Counted from the stretch's first letter, positions 1 through 6,163 are shown. The stretch is DNA of 7,843 nucleotides from an uncultured Eubacteriales bacterium (GCA_900557175.1 USSL01000071.1:1-7843), one strand, 5' to 3'. Program-made: numbers and translations. The notes: generated by a model not told the origin, from the sequence alone.

Positions 1-48
<48 letters not shown>

Positions 49-199
49 TAGTTTTTCCTTAATTCAGAATGACAACTAGCATTCGTTATCATTCCCGTTG
101 TTACTTGGTTTTTGTTCTTAAAAATTCTCAATTGAATTTTCGGGATTGTCTTATTATTCAGTTATCAATGTTCTGTTGCTTGTTTCCAACAACTTTTAT
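49..199 (-). other. rrn leader (pre-16S spacer) with processing-type hairpins and a boxA-like segment
   Basis: This is the transcribed leader between the innermost rrn promoter and mature 16S; it has no plausible gene. On the minus strand, 173-156 reads AGAACATTGATAACTGAAT, similar to the boxA-like TTGAAAACTGAA segments of Firmicute rRNA leaders and spacers, so an antitermination site is plausible. Two local hairpins are visible. The first, 67-94, has a 10-bp stem GAATGATAAC/GTTGTCATTC with one G-U pair. The second, 121-140, has a 7-bp AT-rich stem AAAATTC/GAATTTT. They probably shape RNase processing of the precursor. The long-range processing helix partner would be downstream of 16S, outside the window. 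Confidence 0.6.
175..193 (-). repeat. +1 hairpin of rrn P3
   Basis: Minus strand GTTGTTG-GAAA-CAAGCAAC: a 7-bp stem with one bulged G and a GNRA-type GAAA loop. It begins after a 6-base gap from the -10 hexamer, the same geometry as at P1 and P2. Confidence 0.7.
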
Positions 200-228
200 A
201 TCTTATCATACTCAGTTGCTTTTGTCAA
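200..228 (-). promoter_or_regulatory. rrn promoter P3 (closest to 16S)
   Basis: Minus strand -35 TTGACA (228-223), 17-bp spacer, extended -10 TGA-TAAGAT (-10 at 205-200). The predicted +1 is G at 193. An A-rich UP-element-like block (about 229-265) precedes the -35. The +1 falls on the first base of a hairpin at 175-193. Confidence 0.9.
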
Positions 229-268
229 GAACTTTTTTAACTTTTTTCAAAGTTTTTTATTTTGTTTC

Positions 269-297
269 GCTGTCTTTGTTTTTTTCTCGCTGACAGC
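269..297 (-). repeat. +1 hairpin of rrn P2
   Basis: Minus strand GCTGTC (297-292) pairs with GACAGC (274-269) across a 17-base, A-rich loop. The stem starts after a 6-base gap from the -10 and shares the GCTGTC arm with the P1 hairpin. Confidence 0.6.
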
Positions 298-303
298 TTA
301 TCT

Positions 304-332
304 AGCTTATCACATTCAAATCTGTTTGTCAA
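304..332 (-). promoter_or_regulatory. rrn promoter P2 (middle)
   Basis: Minus strand -35 TTGACA (332-327), 17-bp spacer, extended -10 TGA-TAAGCT (309-304). The predicted +1 is G at 297. The 50 bases upstream closely resemble those upstream of P3 (shared AAAAAAGTTCTTGACA and AACAAAATAAAAAA), so P2 and P3 look like duplicated promoter modules. Confidence 0.9.
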
Positions 333-370
333 GAACTTTTTTGAAGTTTTTTAAGCTTTTTTATTTTGTT

Positions 371-390
371 GCTGCCGCTCTCGCGACAGC
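371..390 (-). repeat. +1 hairpin of rrn P1
   Basis: Minus strand GCTGTCGC-GAGA-GCGGCAGC: an 8-bp GC-rich stem (one G-U pair) closed by a GNRA GAGA loop. It starts exactly at the predicted +1. It has no following T-run, so it is not an intrinsic terminator. Confidence 0.75.
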
Positions 391-396
391 TATGAT

Positions 397-425
397 AGAA
401 TATCATACCACCTTTCCTTTGTCAA
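397..425 (-). promoter_or_regulatory. rrn promoter P1 (outermost)
   Basis: Minus strand -35 TTGACA (425-420), 17-bp spacer, extended -10 TGA-TATTCT (402-397). The predicted +1 is G at 390. A-tracts at 426-460 act as a likely UP element and reach into the stop codon region of the antiporter gene. Only 24 bases separate that stop from this -35. Confidence 0.88.
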
Positions 426-449
426 CACTTTTTTGAAGTTTTTTCCAAA

Positions 450-1361
450 TTATTTTTTATTAAACTCTCCGGCCCATTCAAAGCCCTTTTTAGCCATGAT
501 GACCGCAATAATTTCATTGATCACTGCCGCTGCGGCAATAGTACCCTGGATAATCTGAGCACATTCCGGCGCCGGCTGAGCCAAAACTGAAACGGCTATT
601 CCGGTAAATACGAGTGAAACACCCGAATGCGGCAACAGAGTAAATCCAAGATATTTTTTTACAGTCTTTGGCGACTTCATGACAGATGCGCCAAAAAATG
701 CGCCAAAATATTTGTCGAAGGCTCTTGATATAATATAAATTGCCGTAAACAGTCCCGCCCCTAAAATCAAATGATAATCCAGCGGTGCTCCGAGATTTAA
801 AATAACAACAACCATAGCGATACTAAGCACCGGATTAAATGCATCCATCAGCTGAGCCAATCTTTCTTCACTGATAATATTGGAAAATGCCGCCGAAAAA
901 GCCATACCTATAAGCATAAAATTTAAAACCGGCTTTGGCATTACAATATTATTGAAGAAAAATCCAACGGCACTTGTACATAAAATTGACACAAGCAAAA
1001 TTGCAAGCACAGCACTGCTGCTTCTTTCTTTTTTCAAAATAAAGCCCGCCGCTATACCGCATACAGCGCCAATAACCAAAGGAAGAATAACAATCAAAGG
1101 AATCATATACGCCGGCATATTTCCCGATGATAAATTTCCGGCAACAATGGCAATTGTCGTAAAAAAGACAATACAGCCGACGATATCATCTAAAGCAGCC
1201 ATCGGTATAAGCGTTTTTGTTACCGGACCGTCCGTTTTAAATTCGCGCACAACGGACAATGCCGGTGCCGGTGCTGTCGCCAATGCAATACCGCCGAAAA
1301 TAAATGCCAGATACACTGGAATATCCATCGCATAAAATGCAATGCCAAATACTAAAGTCAC
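450..1361 (-). CDS. Antiporter C-terminal fragment (ion-binding core)
   Basis: This 303-codon frame opens at GTG 1361-1359, which overlaps the previous stop. It carries the ATAPAPALSVVRE segment (about residues 28-40), where related CPA2 proteins have TSPA, and the paired acids D58-D59 in AALDD. That is the DD ion-binding motif of electrogenic CPA2 antiporters, about positions 161-162 of the joined protein. Six or more further hydrophobic helices follow. It ends with a short charged tail and TAA 452-450, without a nucleotide-binding domain. The core is free of other stops, so the break is recent, bypassed or artefactual. No ribosome site is visible just ahead of the GTG. Confidence 0.75.
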   Translation of the reverse strand: MTLVFGIAFYAMDIPVYLAFIFGGIALATAPAPALSVVREFKTDGPVTKTLIPMAALDDIVGCIVFFTTIAIVAGNLSSGNMPAYMIPLIVILPLVIGAVCGIAAGFILKKERSSSAVLAILLVSILCTSAVGFFFNNIVMPKPVLNFMLIGMAFSAAFSNIISEERLAQLMDAFNPVLSIAMVVVILNLGAPLDYHLILGAGLFTAIYIISRAFDKYFGAFFGASVMKSPKTVKKYLGFTLLPHSGVSLVFTGIAVSVLAQPAPECAQIIQGTIAAAAVINEIIAVIMAKKGFEWAGEFNKK

Positions 1362-1669
1362 AACAAAAAAGTACCAAGCGACTGTGTCAGTGTTGTCACA
1401 ATAATCGCCTTGCCGGATTTTTTAATTTTTCCCCACACAAGCTCTGTACCGATCATCAGACCGACCGCACATTCCAAAATATGAACAAGTGTCTGATACC
1501 ATCCGGCATCTAAAAGACTTTGATCCACAAGCGCCACCGCATGCGGTCCCAAAATCATTCCTGCAATCAGCCAGCCTAAAATCGCCGGCAGTTTTAATTT
1601 TGAAACAAGCTTTCCAACTAAGCACGCCAGCACAACCGCCAGCAGTAATTTTATAAATGCAGTAAACAT
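1358..1669 (-). CDS. Antiporter N-terminal fragment (first transmembrane helices)
   Basis: This 103-residue fragment starts at ATG 1669-1667 with AGGAGG seven bases upstream. Residues 1-20 form a first helix. Residues 25-45 contain the LPAILGWLIAGMILGP segment typical of CPA-family helix 2. Residues 60-80 form a third helix (VGLMIGTELVW). The frame then ends two codons past the T-run. Alone it lacks the ion-binding helices and cannot transport. The GTGA overlap with the next frame would allow coupled translation of the two pieces if no slippage occurs. Confidence 0.75.
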   Translation of the reverse strand: MFTAFIKLLLAVVLACLVGKLVSKLKLPAILGWLIAGMILGPHAVALVDQSLLDAGWYQTLVHILECAVGLMIGTELVWGKIKKSGKAIIVTTLTQSLGTFLL

Positions 1670-1684
1670 CTTTACGCCTCCTAA

Positions 1685-2308
1685 TTATTCTTCTTTATAC
1701 GCAACCCCATACAATACCATATCCAGCAATTCTGACAGCCGAACCTCATGGAACTCAATCAGCTGCCGGATATCTGCTCTTGCGATACACATTTCCCTAA
1801 AATAACCATTATACATTTCCTGAAACATAATTAAATAATCTACAACCTTTTCAACGGTCACCCCTTCTCTAAGATGAAGCTTCGCCAATATTTTCGTATA
1901 ACACGCTCTAAGGCAATCATTATACCGGCCTCTCAGCTGCCTCACTTCCTCCAAAAGATGGGGCGGCGGAATCAGCATACTGCTAAAGAAAATATATTCA
2001 TAATATGGATATTCTTCAAAAAAGCGCTGCCTCACATTAAGCACAGCACTGATATTCTCCCAGACGCCGCCGCCACTATATTCCCCGGCTTCAATACACT
2101 TTGTCATTGCCTCGTAACACCGTCTCACACATATGAGATAGAGCTCATCTTTATTTTTAAAATTATGATAAATAAGCCCTTTGGAAATCTGGTGTTCATG
2201 GCATATCGTATTTAAAGAAGCGGTTTCATAGCTCTTTGTGCCAAACTCGGCAATCGCCGCCTGAATAATCTTCTCGCGTGTCAGCTTTGTTTTTTCTTCC
2301 TTTTTCAT
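1685..2308 (-). CDS. TetR/AcrR-family transcriptional regulator
   Basis: This is a cytoplasmic DNA-binding repressor of 207 residues, the usual size. The N-terminal TetR domain is clear: helix 1 at about residues 10-23 (TREKIIQAAIAEFG), then the helix-turn-helix at about 31-50 (SLNTICHEHQISKGLIYHNF) and the typical NKDELY. The C-terminal half (about 60-207) is the variable ligand-binding and dimerisation domain, so the inducer cannot be read from the sequence. The start is ATG 2308-2306 with AAGGAGG four bases upstream. The antiporter lies 15 bases downstream and is the likely target. Two inverted repeats in its own promoter suggest autorepression. Similar regulators control efflux or ion and stress transporters; the exact role here is inference. 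Confidence 0.93.
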   Translation of the reverse strand: MKKEEKTKLTREKIIQAAIAEFGTKSYETASLNTICHEHQISKGLIYHNFKNKDELYLICVRRCYEAMTKCIEAGEYSGGGVWENISAVLNVRQRFFEEYPYYEYIFFSSMLIPPPHLLEEVRQLRGRYNDCLRACYTKILAKLHLREGVTVEKVVDYLIMFQEMYNGYFREMCIARADIRQLIEFHEVRLSELLDMVLYGVAYKEE

Positions 2309-2320
2309 ATTTCCTCCTTA

Positions 2321-2336
2321 TAGACTATACAGTCAA
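2321..2336 (-). promoter_or_regulatory. Candidate TetR operator O2 (over the +1)
   Basis: Minus strand TTGACT-GTAT-AGTCTA: a GACT/AGTC inverted repeat, the same layout as O1 with one changed base per arm. Its centre is 28 bp from O1. It covers the predicted transcription start. Confidence 0.6.
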
Positions 2337-2364
2337 TAATATCATAAACAGACCACTCGGTCAA
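2336..2364 (-). promoter_or_regulatory. Promoter of the tetR-antiporter operon
   Basis: Minus strand -35 TTGACC (2364-2359), 17-bp spacer, extended -10 TGA-TATTAT (2341-2336). It is followed by the ribosome site AAGGAGG (2319-2313). Two operator-like inverted repeats flank the -10. Confidence 0.85.
2349..2364 (-). promoter_or_regulatory. Candidate TetR operator O1 (over the -35)
   Basis: Minus strand TTGACC-GAGT-GGTCTG: a GACC/GGTC inverted repeat with a 4-bp centre, of the kind bound by many TetR regulators. It covers the -35 hexamer, so bound repressor would exclude RNA polymerase. Confidence 0.65.
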
Positions 2365-2376
2365 TAATTTTGAAAC

Positions 2377-2420
2377 AAAAAATCTGAGTCATCCGCCTCT
2401 ACAGACAACCCAGATTTTTA
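2377..2420 (-). terminator. Intrinsic terminator of the DUF5711-cvpA operon
   Basis: On the minus strand, AAAAATCTGGGT (2419-2408) pairs with ACTCAGATTTTT (2389-2378): 12 bp with one G-U, an 18-base loop and a T-run. It begins directly after the cvpA stop. On the plus strand the wobble becomes an A-C mismatch, so it acts mainly on the minus strand. Confidence 0.85.
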
Positions 2421-2421
2421 C

Positions 2422-3120
2422 TTACATTAATATCTTTCCTATATTCACGATTATAGCCATCAAATAGTTATTATTATAAAGAAAGCTTAAAAATATACTA
2501 TCATTAATCTGGCGAAAAACCTCCATGCCCCACGATGTTCCCCCAAAGGCTGTGATAATAATAAAGAAAAACCATATTGTCATCAGACCATTGAGCACAC
2601 CAAACAAAAATCCTCCGAGCTTATTCAGGCCATGCAGCACCGGAAGGGCAACAACAGCACTAAGCGCAAGCTCTGCCATTTTTAAAAGAATAAAAGCAAT
2701 AATAAACAGAATCACAAAAGCAATTGCCTTAATAATAATCATCGTTATGTAATCGGCAATATACACTGCAAAATCCGAAATCCCCAAAGCCTCATAAATT
2801 TTTCCGTTATTATTTTCAATGAGGCCATCCTTGATGCTGTCCGGAAAAGGCAGCTTTTTAATCGCTTCAATCTGCTCTGTCACATTATCCGCCGTCGTTT
2901 CAAGTTCCTGACTAAGCACAGCCGAAACCTGCCCATGAATCCCGTCATACACCGGTGTCGTTTTCAAAAATTTCGCACCGTAAGGCGAACCAAAGGACGC
3001 AAGCGCCAGCGAGGCAAATATAATAAAGGTAGAAAATACAGCTCTGACAAATCCTTTCCTCAGCCCGTTGAACATTCCAAAAAGTAAAATAACAATAGCT
3101 GCAATCAATACAATGTTCAT
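2422..3120 (-). CDS. CvpA-family membrane protein
   Basis: This is an integral membrane protein of 232 residues. The N-terminus shows the CvpA signature: a first hydrophobic helix, then NGLRKGFVRAVF (about residues 14-25), then a second helix. A polar extracytoplasmic segment follows (about 45-120). Next come strongly hydrophobic helices around 125-155 and 160-195, then a short hydrophobic C-terminus. CvpA proteins are linked to colicin V production in E. coli and more widely to envelope homeostasis; no precise reaction is known. I prefer ATG 3120-3118. An in-frame TTG at 3132 is only one base from the AGGTG ribosome site (3138-3134), whereas the ATG is 13 bases away, so the start is uncertain. 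It lies 49 bases after the DUF5711-like gene, probably in the same transcript, and ends at the terminator. Confidence 0.85.
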   Translation of the reverse strand: MNIVLIAAIVILLFGMFNGLRKGFVRAVFSTFIIFASLALASFGSPYGAKFLKTTPVYDGIHGQVSAVLSQELETTADNVTEQIEAIKKLPFPDSIKDGLIENNNGKIYEALGISDFAVYIADYITMIIIKAIAFVILFIIAFILLKMAELALSAVVALPVLHGLNKLGGFLFGVLNGLMTIWFFFIIITAFGGTSWGMEVFRQINDSIFLSFLYNNNYLMAIIVNIGKILM

Positions 3121-3169
3121 TTTTTTACACAAACACCTTTCTAATCCGTCAAAAATACGGTTTCTTCTG

Positions 3170-4519
3170 TTATTTCAATTTAATTTCCTGAATTGCCGTC
3201 TCATCCACAAGAATATATTCATCCTTCGTCTTTTTCGGCATCAGATTATATATCTTATTTTCAAATGTATATCTGAACTTTTCCTTACCCTGATATGTCA
3301 TCATCAGGCACTCATAATCGTTATACATCACAATTTCATTTTCTGTACAGTCAATATTGTGGTATTCGAAATCAAAATCCTGTTCAAGGTAAAGCGCTCC
3401 GCCGTTTGTATAAATCTGCATTTTATAAGGCATCACCGTCTCTGTATCACCCGACGGCTGACTTACAGACTGACTTTGACTTGTCCCGGCCGTTTCCCCG
3501 GCTTCCTCAACGATCAGATGCGCGCCATCTGCCGCCAAATCCGCGGCAGATGTATCTGACACTGCCACATCCGAAGCAACTGTGTCCGACAGCGCATCCG
3601 TTTCATTCATTTGACCACCGGCATTATTTTTGAATACAAAACCGATATACTGTTCGTTATAAAAGACACTCTTGATTTCCTGCTCAAAAGACTTATCAAG
3701 CAGCTCCTTCGGCGTATCCTTCATGGAATAAATCTTAAATCCGCTGTCGCCAAAGGCAACAAGTGTGTTATTGTTGATAAAATCCATCTTCGGCACAATC
3801 ATATCAATCGAAAATTCATCGACCGCGTTGCTGTCAGCGCTCTGTGTCGCCTTGCCGAATTTATAAAAGGCAATCTTTGAAGAAATTTCTCCGTCATTGA
3901 CAACCATATAGCTGACCGCCAGTTTTGTACCATCATCCGAAATGGCAAAGTCCATCGGATAGCCTGTCTGAGATATAGATACTTTAATATCCACAAGCTT
4001 ATTGCCTTTCGTATCGTACATATTAATATAGCTGGCATCTGACGCAGACAAAATCACAGCAGTCACGCCCTGCTCTGACACATCAACATTGGCAATCGGA
4101 TACGTTGCTTCAATGACAGCCACCTGACCGGCCTGATTAAAAATACGGAGCTGATTAGAACCGATATCGGCAATCGCCATAAACTTATCACAGGAAGCAA
4201 TTTTTGCATTGGCCATCTCAAAGGTCTGATTCCACAAGGTCTTCCCCTTCTTATCTGAATAAGACGCCCCATCCTTGCTGTAACGGATCAGCCCATCGCC
4301 AACGACATGATAATTGACAGAAATATCATCATTTTTATCAATAATATCCAGCACCTCATAGGTATTATATCCACTGTTGAGCCTTATCACGCCGACAACA
4401 AGCACCGCCGCAAATAAAATAACGCCAACATAAATAATAAGCCACATCCGTGCTTTTTTATCGCCGGCCTGAACATTTTCTATAAAATTAGACCATCTTA
4501 GCTTTATTTTGTTTAACAT
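3170..4519 (-). CDS. DUF5711-like membrane-anchored beta-propeller protein
   Basis: This is a 449-residue protein of unknown biochemical function, resembling the DUF5711 proteins of Lachnospiraceae. From ATG 4519-4517 it has a short basic cytoplasmic start and one transmembrane helix at about 25-46 (WLIIYVGVILFAAVLVVGV). The rest is predicted to be extracytoplasmic, with repeated strand patterns (GDGLIRYSKDG, GSNQLRIFNQAG, INMYDTKGNKLVDIKV, ISDDGTKLAVSY) like a PQQ/WD-type propeller. At about 312-365 there is a low-complexity S/D/A/T/E/Q-rich insert that breaks the propeller. The frame stays open 35 codons further upstream, but that stretch covers the predicted -10, so the internal ATG is preferred; its ribosome site is weak (AAGAGA). 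It is transcribed with cvpA, so a shared envelope role is likely but not proven. Confidence 0.75.
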   Translation of the reverse strand: MLNKIKLRWSNFIENVQAGDKKARMWLIIYVGVILFAAVLVVGVIRLNSGYNTYEVLDIIDKNDDISVNYHVVGDGLIRYSKDGASYSDKKGKTLWNQTFEMANAKIASCDKFMAIADIGSNQLRIFNQAGQVAVIEATYPIANVDVSEQGVTAVILSASDASYINMYDTKGNKLVDIKVSISQTGYPMDFAISDDGTKLAVSYMVVNDGEISSKIAFYKFGKATQSADSNAVDEFSIDMIVPKMDFINNNTLVAFGDSGFKIYSMKDTPKELLDKSFEQEIKSVFYNEQYIGFVFKNNAGGQMNETDALSDTVASDVAVSDTSAADLAADGAHLIVEEAGETAGTSQSQSVSQPSGDTETVMPYKMQIYTNGGALYLEQDFDFEYHNIDCTENEIVMYNDYECLMMTYQGKEKFRYTFENKIYNLMPKKTKDEYILVDETAIQEIKLK

Positions 4520-4595
4520 TTGTATTTCTCTTTTCTTATAAACAGGGACAGCGCCTGATAAAACAGTCACTGTACAATTCACAGCTTTCGAATCC

Positions 4596-4624
4596 ACTAT
4601 ACCACACTTTATTAAAGATATCAC
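4596..4624 (-). promoter_or_regulatory. Probable promoter of the DUF5711-cvpA operon
   Basis: Minus strand extended -10 TGG-TATAGT (4601-4596), with only a poor -35 (GTGATA, 4624-4619). It gives a leader of about 70 bases. That leader contains a perfect 11-bp palindrome, ACAGTCACTGT (4563-4573), which could be an operator. The position supports the ATG at 4519 over the longer frame. Confidence 0.5.
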
Positions 4625-4679
4625 TAATATTTTTTAAAGATTTTGTGAGCAATAAAAATGTCAAGAGTAAATGCAAAAA

Positions 4680-4709
4680 ATTTTAGGAAATTTTCACACT
4701 ACCTAAAAT
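4680..4709 (-). terminator. Terminator-like hairpin at the left end of the IS30 element
   Basis: On the minus strand, ATTTTAGG (4709-4702) and CCTAAAAT (4687-4680) form a perfect 8-bp stem around a 14-base loop, followed by more Ts (TTTTTGC). It would end transcription of the transposase before the host operon. It overlaps the left terminal repeat. Confidence 0.55.
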
Positions 4710-4845
4710 ACCCCGCCAAACACCTTATCTCTTGTTTAAGGATGCCCACAATTACCACATTTTCATAATTGCTTGCACGACAACTAAGCCAGGCAGTCTT
4801 TCCCAGCTTTATAATTAGTTATACTAATCACTTGTCCATACATAT

Positions 4846-5901
4846 CTACGCTGTACCGAAAAGCTTTTTCACTTCTTCCTGATAACATTCTTCAGACGTC
4901 CGCCAGTTTAATAATGCCCTCGGATAATTGTTTATCCAGTCCTCCATCTCCTTTATTTCTCCGCTTGTTTTACCATCGAAATTGACACCTTTCGGGATAT
5001 GCCGTCTGATCAGTTTGTTTTGGTTCTCATTAGAACCACGCTCATAAGATAAATATGGATGACAGTAATAAACCTTTGTCCGTTTCTTTTTGTTTCTTCT
5101 TGAACGCTCGATACCCTGTACATCCGAAAACTCTGTCCCATTATCGACCGTTATTGTCTTAAAGATTTCCCTGAATTTCCGTTCGCCAAATTCCCGTTCC
5201 AACCTATCAAGTGCTTTTACAACAGCCTCCGCCGTATGCCTGTTTATTTTTCTTACAATTTCTTTTCTTGTTTTCCGCTCAGTAAGAACTAACAAAGAAC
5301 ACTTGGAAGCACCAATCGGTCCGACAACCGTGTCCATCTCCCAGTGCCCAAAATTTTCTCTTGTTTCAATATCTTTCGGTCTTTTTTCAATGCTGTCCCC
5401 CTTTGCCGCTCTTTTTGCTACTTTTTTCTTACGGCGTTTTCTTGCCTTAGATGCCCGTTCCGGCAATTCCTTTAATGTCACATTTAAAAATACGTCTTCA
5501 CTTCGGATATAATTATACAATGTACTAAGGCAAACCTTAGTCCTGAATTTTCTGCATTCACGCCTTATGGCTGCCAAAACCGCCGCCGGAGAAAATTTTT
5601 CATTAATTATCTTATCCTCCACATACTCAACAAATTCATAATCATTCCCTACCTTAAGTCCCCGACCTTTTTCACGTAAATTTTCCCGGTATTTCTGTTC
5701 CGCAATATCCGGGCTATAGCGTGTTTCCTCTGTCCAGTCACTATTACGATGACAATAAGTTCCTCGTTTTATCTCCCGGTAAACCGTTGACTTTGCCACA
5801 CCTATCATCTGCGCGATATCCTCAACCTGCACATCTGCCAAAAGCAAAGTCTCTATTCTCAGCCTGTCCGTATGCGTTAAATGATGAAAAAATTTACCCA
5901 T
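4846..5901 (-). CDS. IS30-family transposase
   Basis: This is a 351-residue DDE transposase that catalyses excision and insertion of the element. Residues 8-45 are an N-terminal HTH (RLRIETLLL...IAQMIGVAKSTVYREIKRG) that binds the terminal repeats. The integrase-like core follows a very basic linker (about 150-176). The catalytic triad is complete: D190 in GHWEMD, D253 in TVDNGTEF and E287 in SYERGSNEN. The spacing between the last two is 33 residues, the DD(33)E of the IS30 family. The downstream RRHIPKG block is also typical. The ATG at 5901-5899 has AGGGGG eight bases upstream, within the right terminal repeat. No frameshift or stop interrupts it, so the copy may be active. Confidence 0.95.
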   Translation of the reverse strand: MGKFFHHLTHTDRLRIETLLLADVQVEDIAQMIGVAKSTVYREIKRGTYCHRNSDWTEETRYSPDIAEQKYRENLREKGRGLKVGNDYEFVEYVEDKIINEKFSPAAVLAAIRRECRKFRTKVCLSTLYNYIRSEDVFLNVTLKELPERASKARKRRKKKVAKRAAKGDSIEKRPKDIETRENFGHWEMDTVVGPIGASKCSLLVLTERKTRKEIVRKINRHTAEAVVKALDRLEREFGERKFREIFKTITVDNGTEFSDVQGIERSRRNKKKRTKVYYCHPYLSYERGSNENQNKLIRRHIPKGVNFDGKTSGEIKEMEDWINNYPRALLNWRTSEECYQEEVKKLFGTA

Positions 5902-5954
5902 CCCAAAATCCCCCTAAAATAGCAACCACTCATCAGACTACACAACCATCCGCT

Positions 5955-5999
5955 GAACAGGTCGACCCGCCGCCCTGTTAGGAACCGTCGCACCTGTTC
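5955..5999. repeat. Long hairpin in non-coding DNA beside the IS30 element
   Basis: GAACAGGTCGAC (5955-5966) pairs with GTCG-C-ACCTGTTC (5987-5999): 12 bp with a single bulged base, around a GC-rich 20-base loop. No T-run follows on either strand. It is the strongest structure in 5932-6188, a stretch without a credible gene. The one open frame there (minus, 6086 to 5877) runs into the transposase start and lacks a ribosome site. The same stretch has a small TGCC-GTAA-GGCA hairpin near 6002-6013. Confidence 0.5.
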
Positions 6000-6087
6000 T
6001 GCCTTACGGCACCGCTCTTTTTTTAAAAGCACATCAAGGAAAAAGCAGATACCAAAGCCATCAGTCCATGTCCACTCTTTAGGCAAT

Positions 6088-6107
6088 AAAAAAGATGGTC
6101 AGCCATC
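6088..6107 (-). terminator. Possible weak terminator
   Basis: Minus strand GATGG-CTGA-CCATC followed by TTTTTT. The stem is only 5 bp, so termination would be partial. It could be a second stop for transcripts of the 51-codon ORF. Confidence 0.4.
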
Positions 6108-6163
6108 AACCAACCACCCACTTTTTAAAATCCAACTGCACTTATATTTTTAACTAAAATATC

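Larger units (their letters stand above)
221..378 (-). repeat. Duplicated rrn promoter module (two copies of about 52 bp)
   Basis: The blocks 221-274 and 325-378 align along most of their length. Each has the -35 hexamer, the flanking GTTCT, two phased A-tracts, AACAAAATAAAAAA, and the distal arm of the preceding promoter's hairpin. A third partial copy lies at 418-466. Promoter-to-promoter distances are 104 and 93 bases. This suggests amplification of a promoter unit. Confidence 0.65.
450..1669 (-). pseudogene. CPA2-type cation/proton antiporter, reading frame split by a 1-base frameshift
   Basis: Two consecutive frames together make one multi-spanning membrane antiporter (Na_H_Exchanger family; family members exchange Na+ or K+ for H+ across the cytoplasmic membrane). 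Rejoined, the protein is about 406 residues, normal for a family member lacking the C-terminal TrkA-N domain. The break is at a T6 run (minus strand, 1370-1365). Reading a seventh T, or slipping -1 on T-TTT-TTG, joins SLGTFF to VVTLVFG smoothly. As written, frame 1 stops at TGA (1360-1358), overlapping a GTG that opens frame 2. The gene follows tetR by 15 bases, with its AGGAGG ribosome site (1682-1677) in that gap, so TetR probably controls it. The cause may be a real mutation, phase variation, programmed slippage or a sequencing error; the sequence alone cannot decide. Confidence 0.85.
4665..5931 (-). mobile_element. IS30-family insertion sequence (ends approximate)
   Basis: An intact IS30-type transposase gene lies inside imperfect terminal inverted repeats. 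Reading inward, the left end (from 4665) is GAGTAAATGC, then AAAAA, then ATTTTAGG and AAATTTT. The right end (from 5931, complement) is GAGTGGTTGC, then T, then ATTTTAGG and GGGATTTT. The two match well except for a 4-base offset. The resulting length of about 1.27 kb is close to IS30's 1.2 kb. No 2-3 bp target duplication is convincing at these ends, so the borders may be off by several bases. About 135 bases between the left repeat and the transposase stop hold no gene; they include a perfect palindrome, ATTAGT-TAT-ACTAAT (4814-4828). Confidence 0.55.

Noticed and set aside
69..436. Two plus-strand frames rich in F, L and S across the rrn leader
   Set aside because: They are the complement of A-rich rRNA promoter and leader DNA, have no ribosome site, and overlap three strong minus-strand promoters.
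4520..4624. N-terminal extension of 35 codons on the DUF5711-like gene
   Set aside because: It spans the predicted -10 and leader and is not membrane- or domain-like; the internal ATG followed by the basic start and transmembrane helix is more typical.
4814..4828. ATTAGT-TAT-ACTAAT palindrome as an independent operator
   Set aside because: It lies in the non-coding tail of the IS element with no promoter nearby; chance in AT-rich DNA cannot be excluded.
5877..6086. Minus-strand 69-codon frame upstream of the transposase
   Set aside because: It overlaps the IS terminal repeat, transposase start and a long hairpin, lacks a ribosome site and has no recognisable domain.
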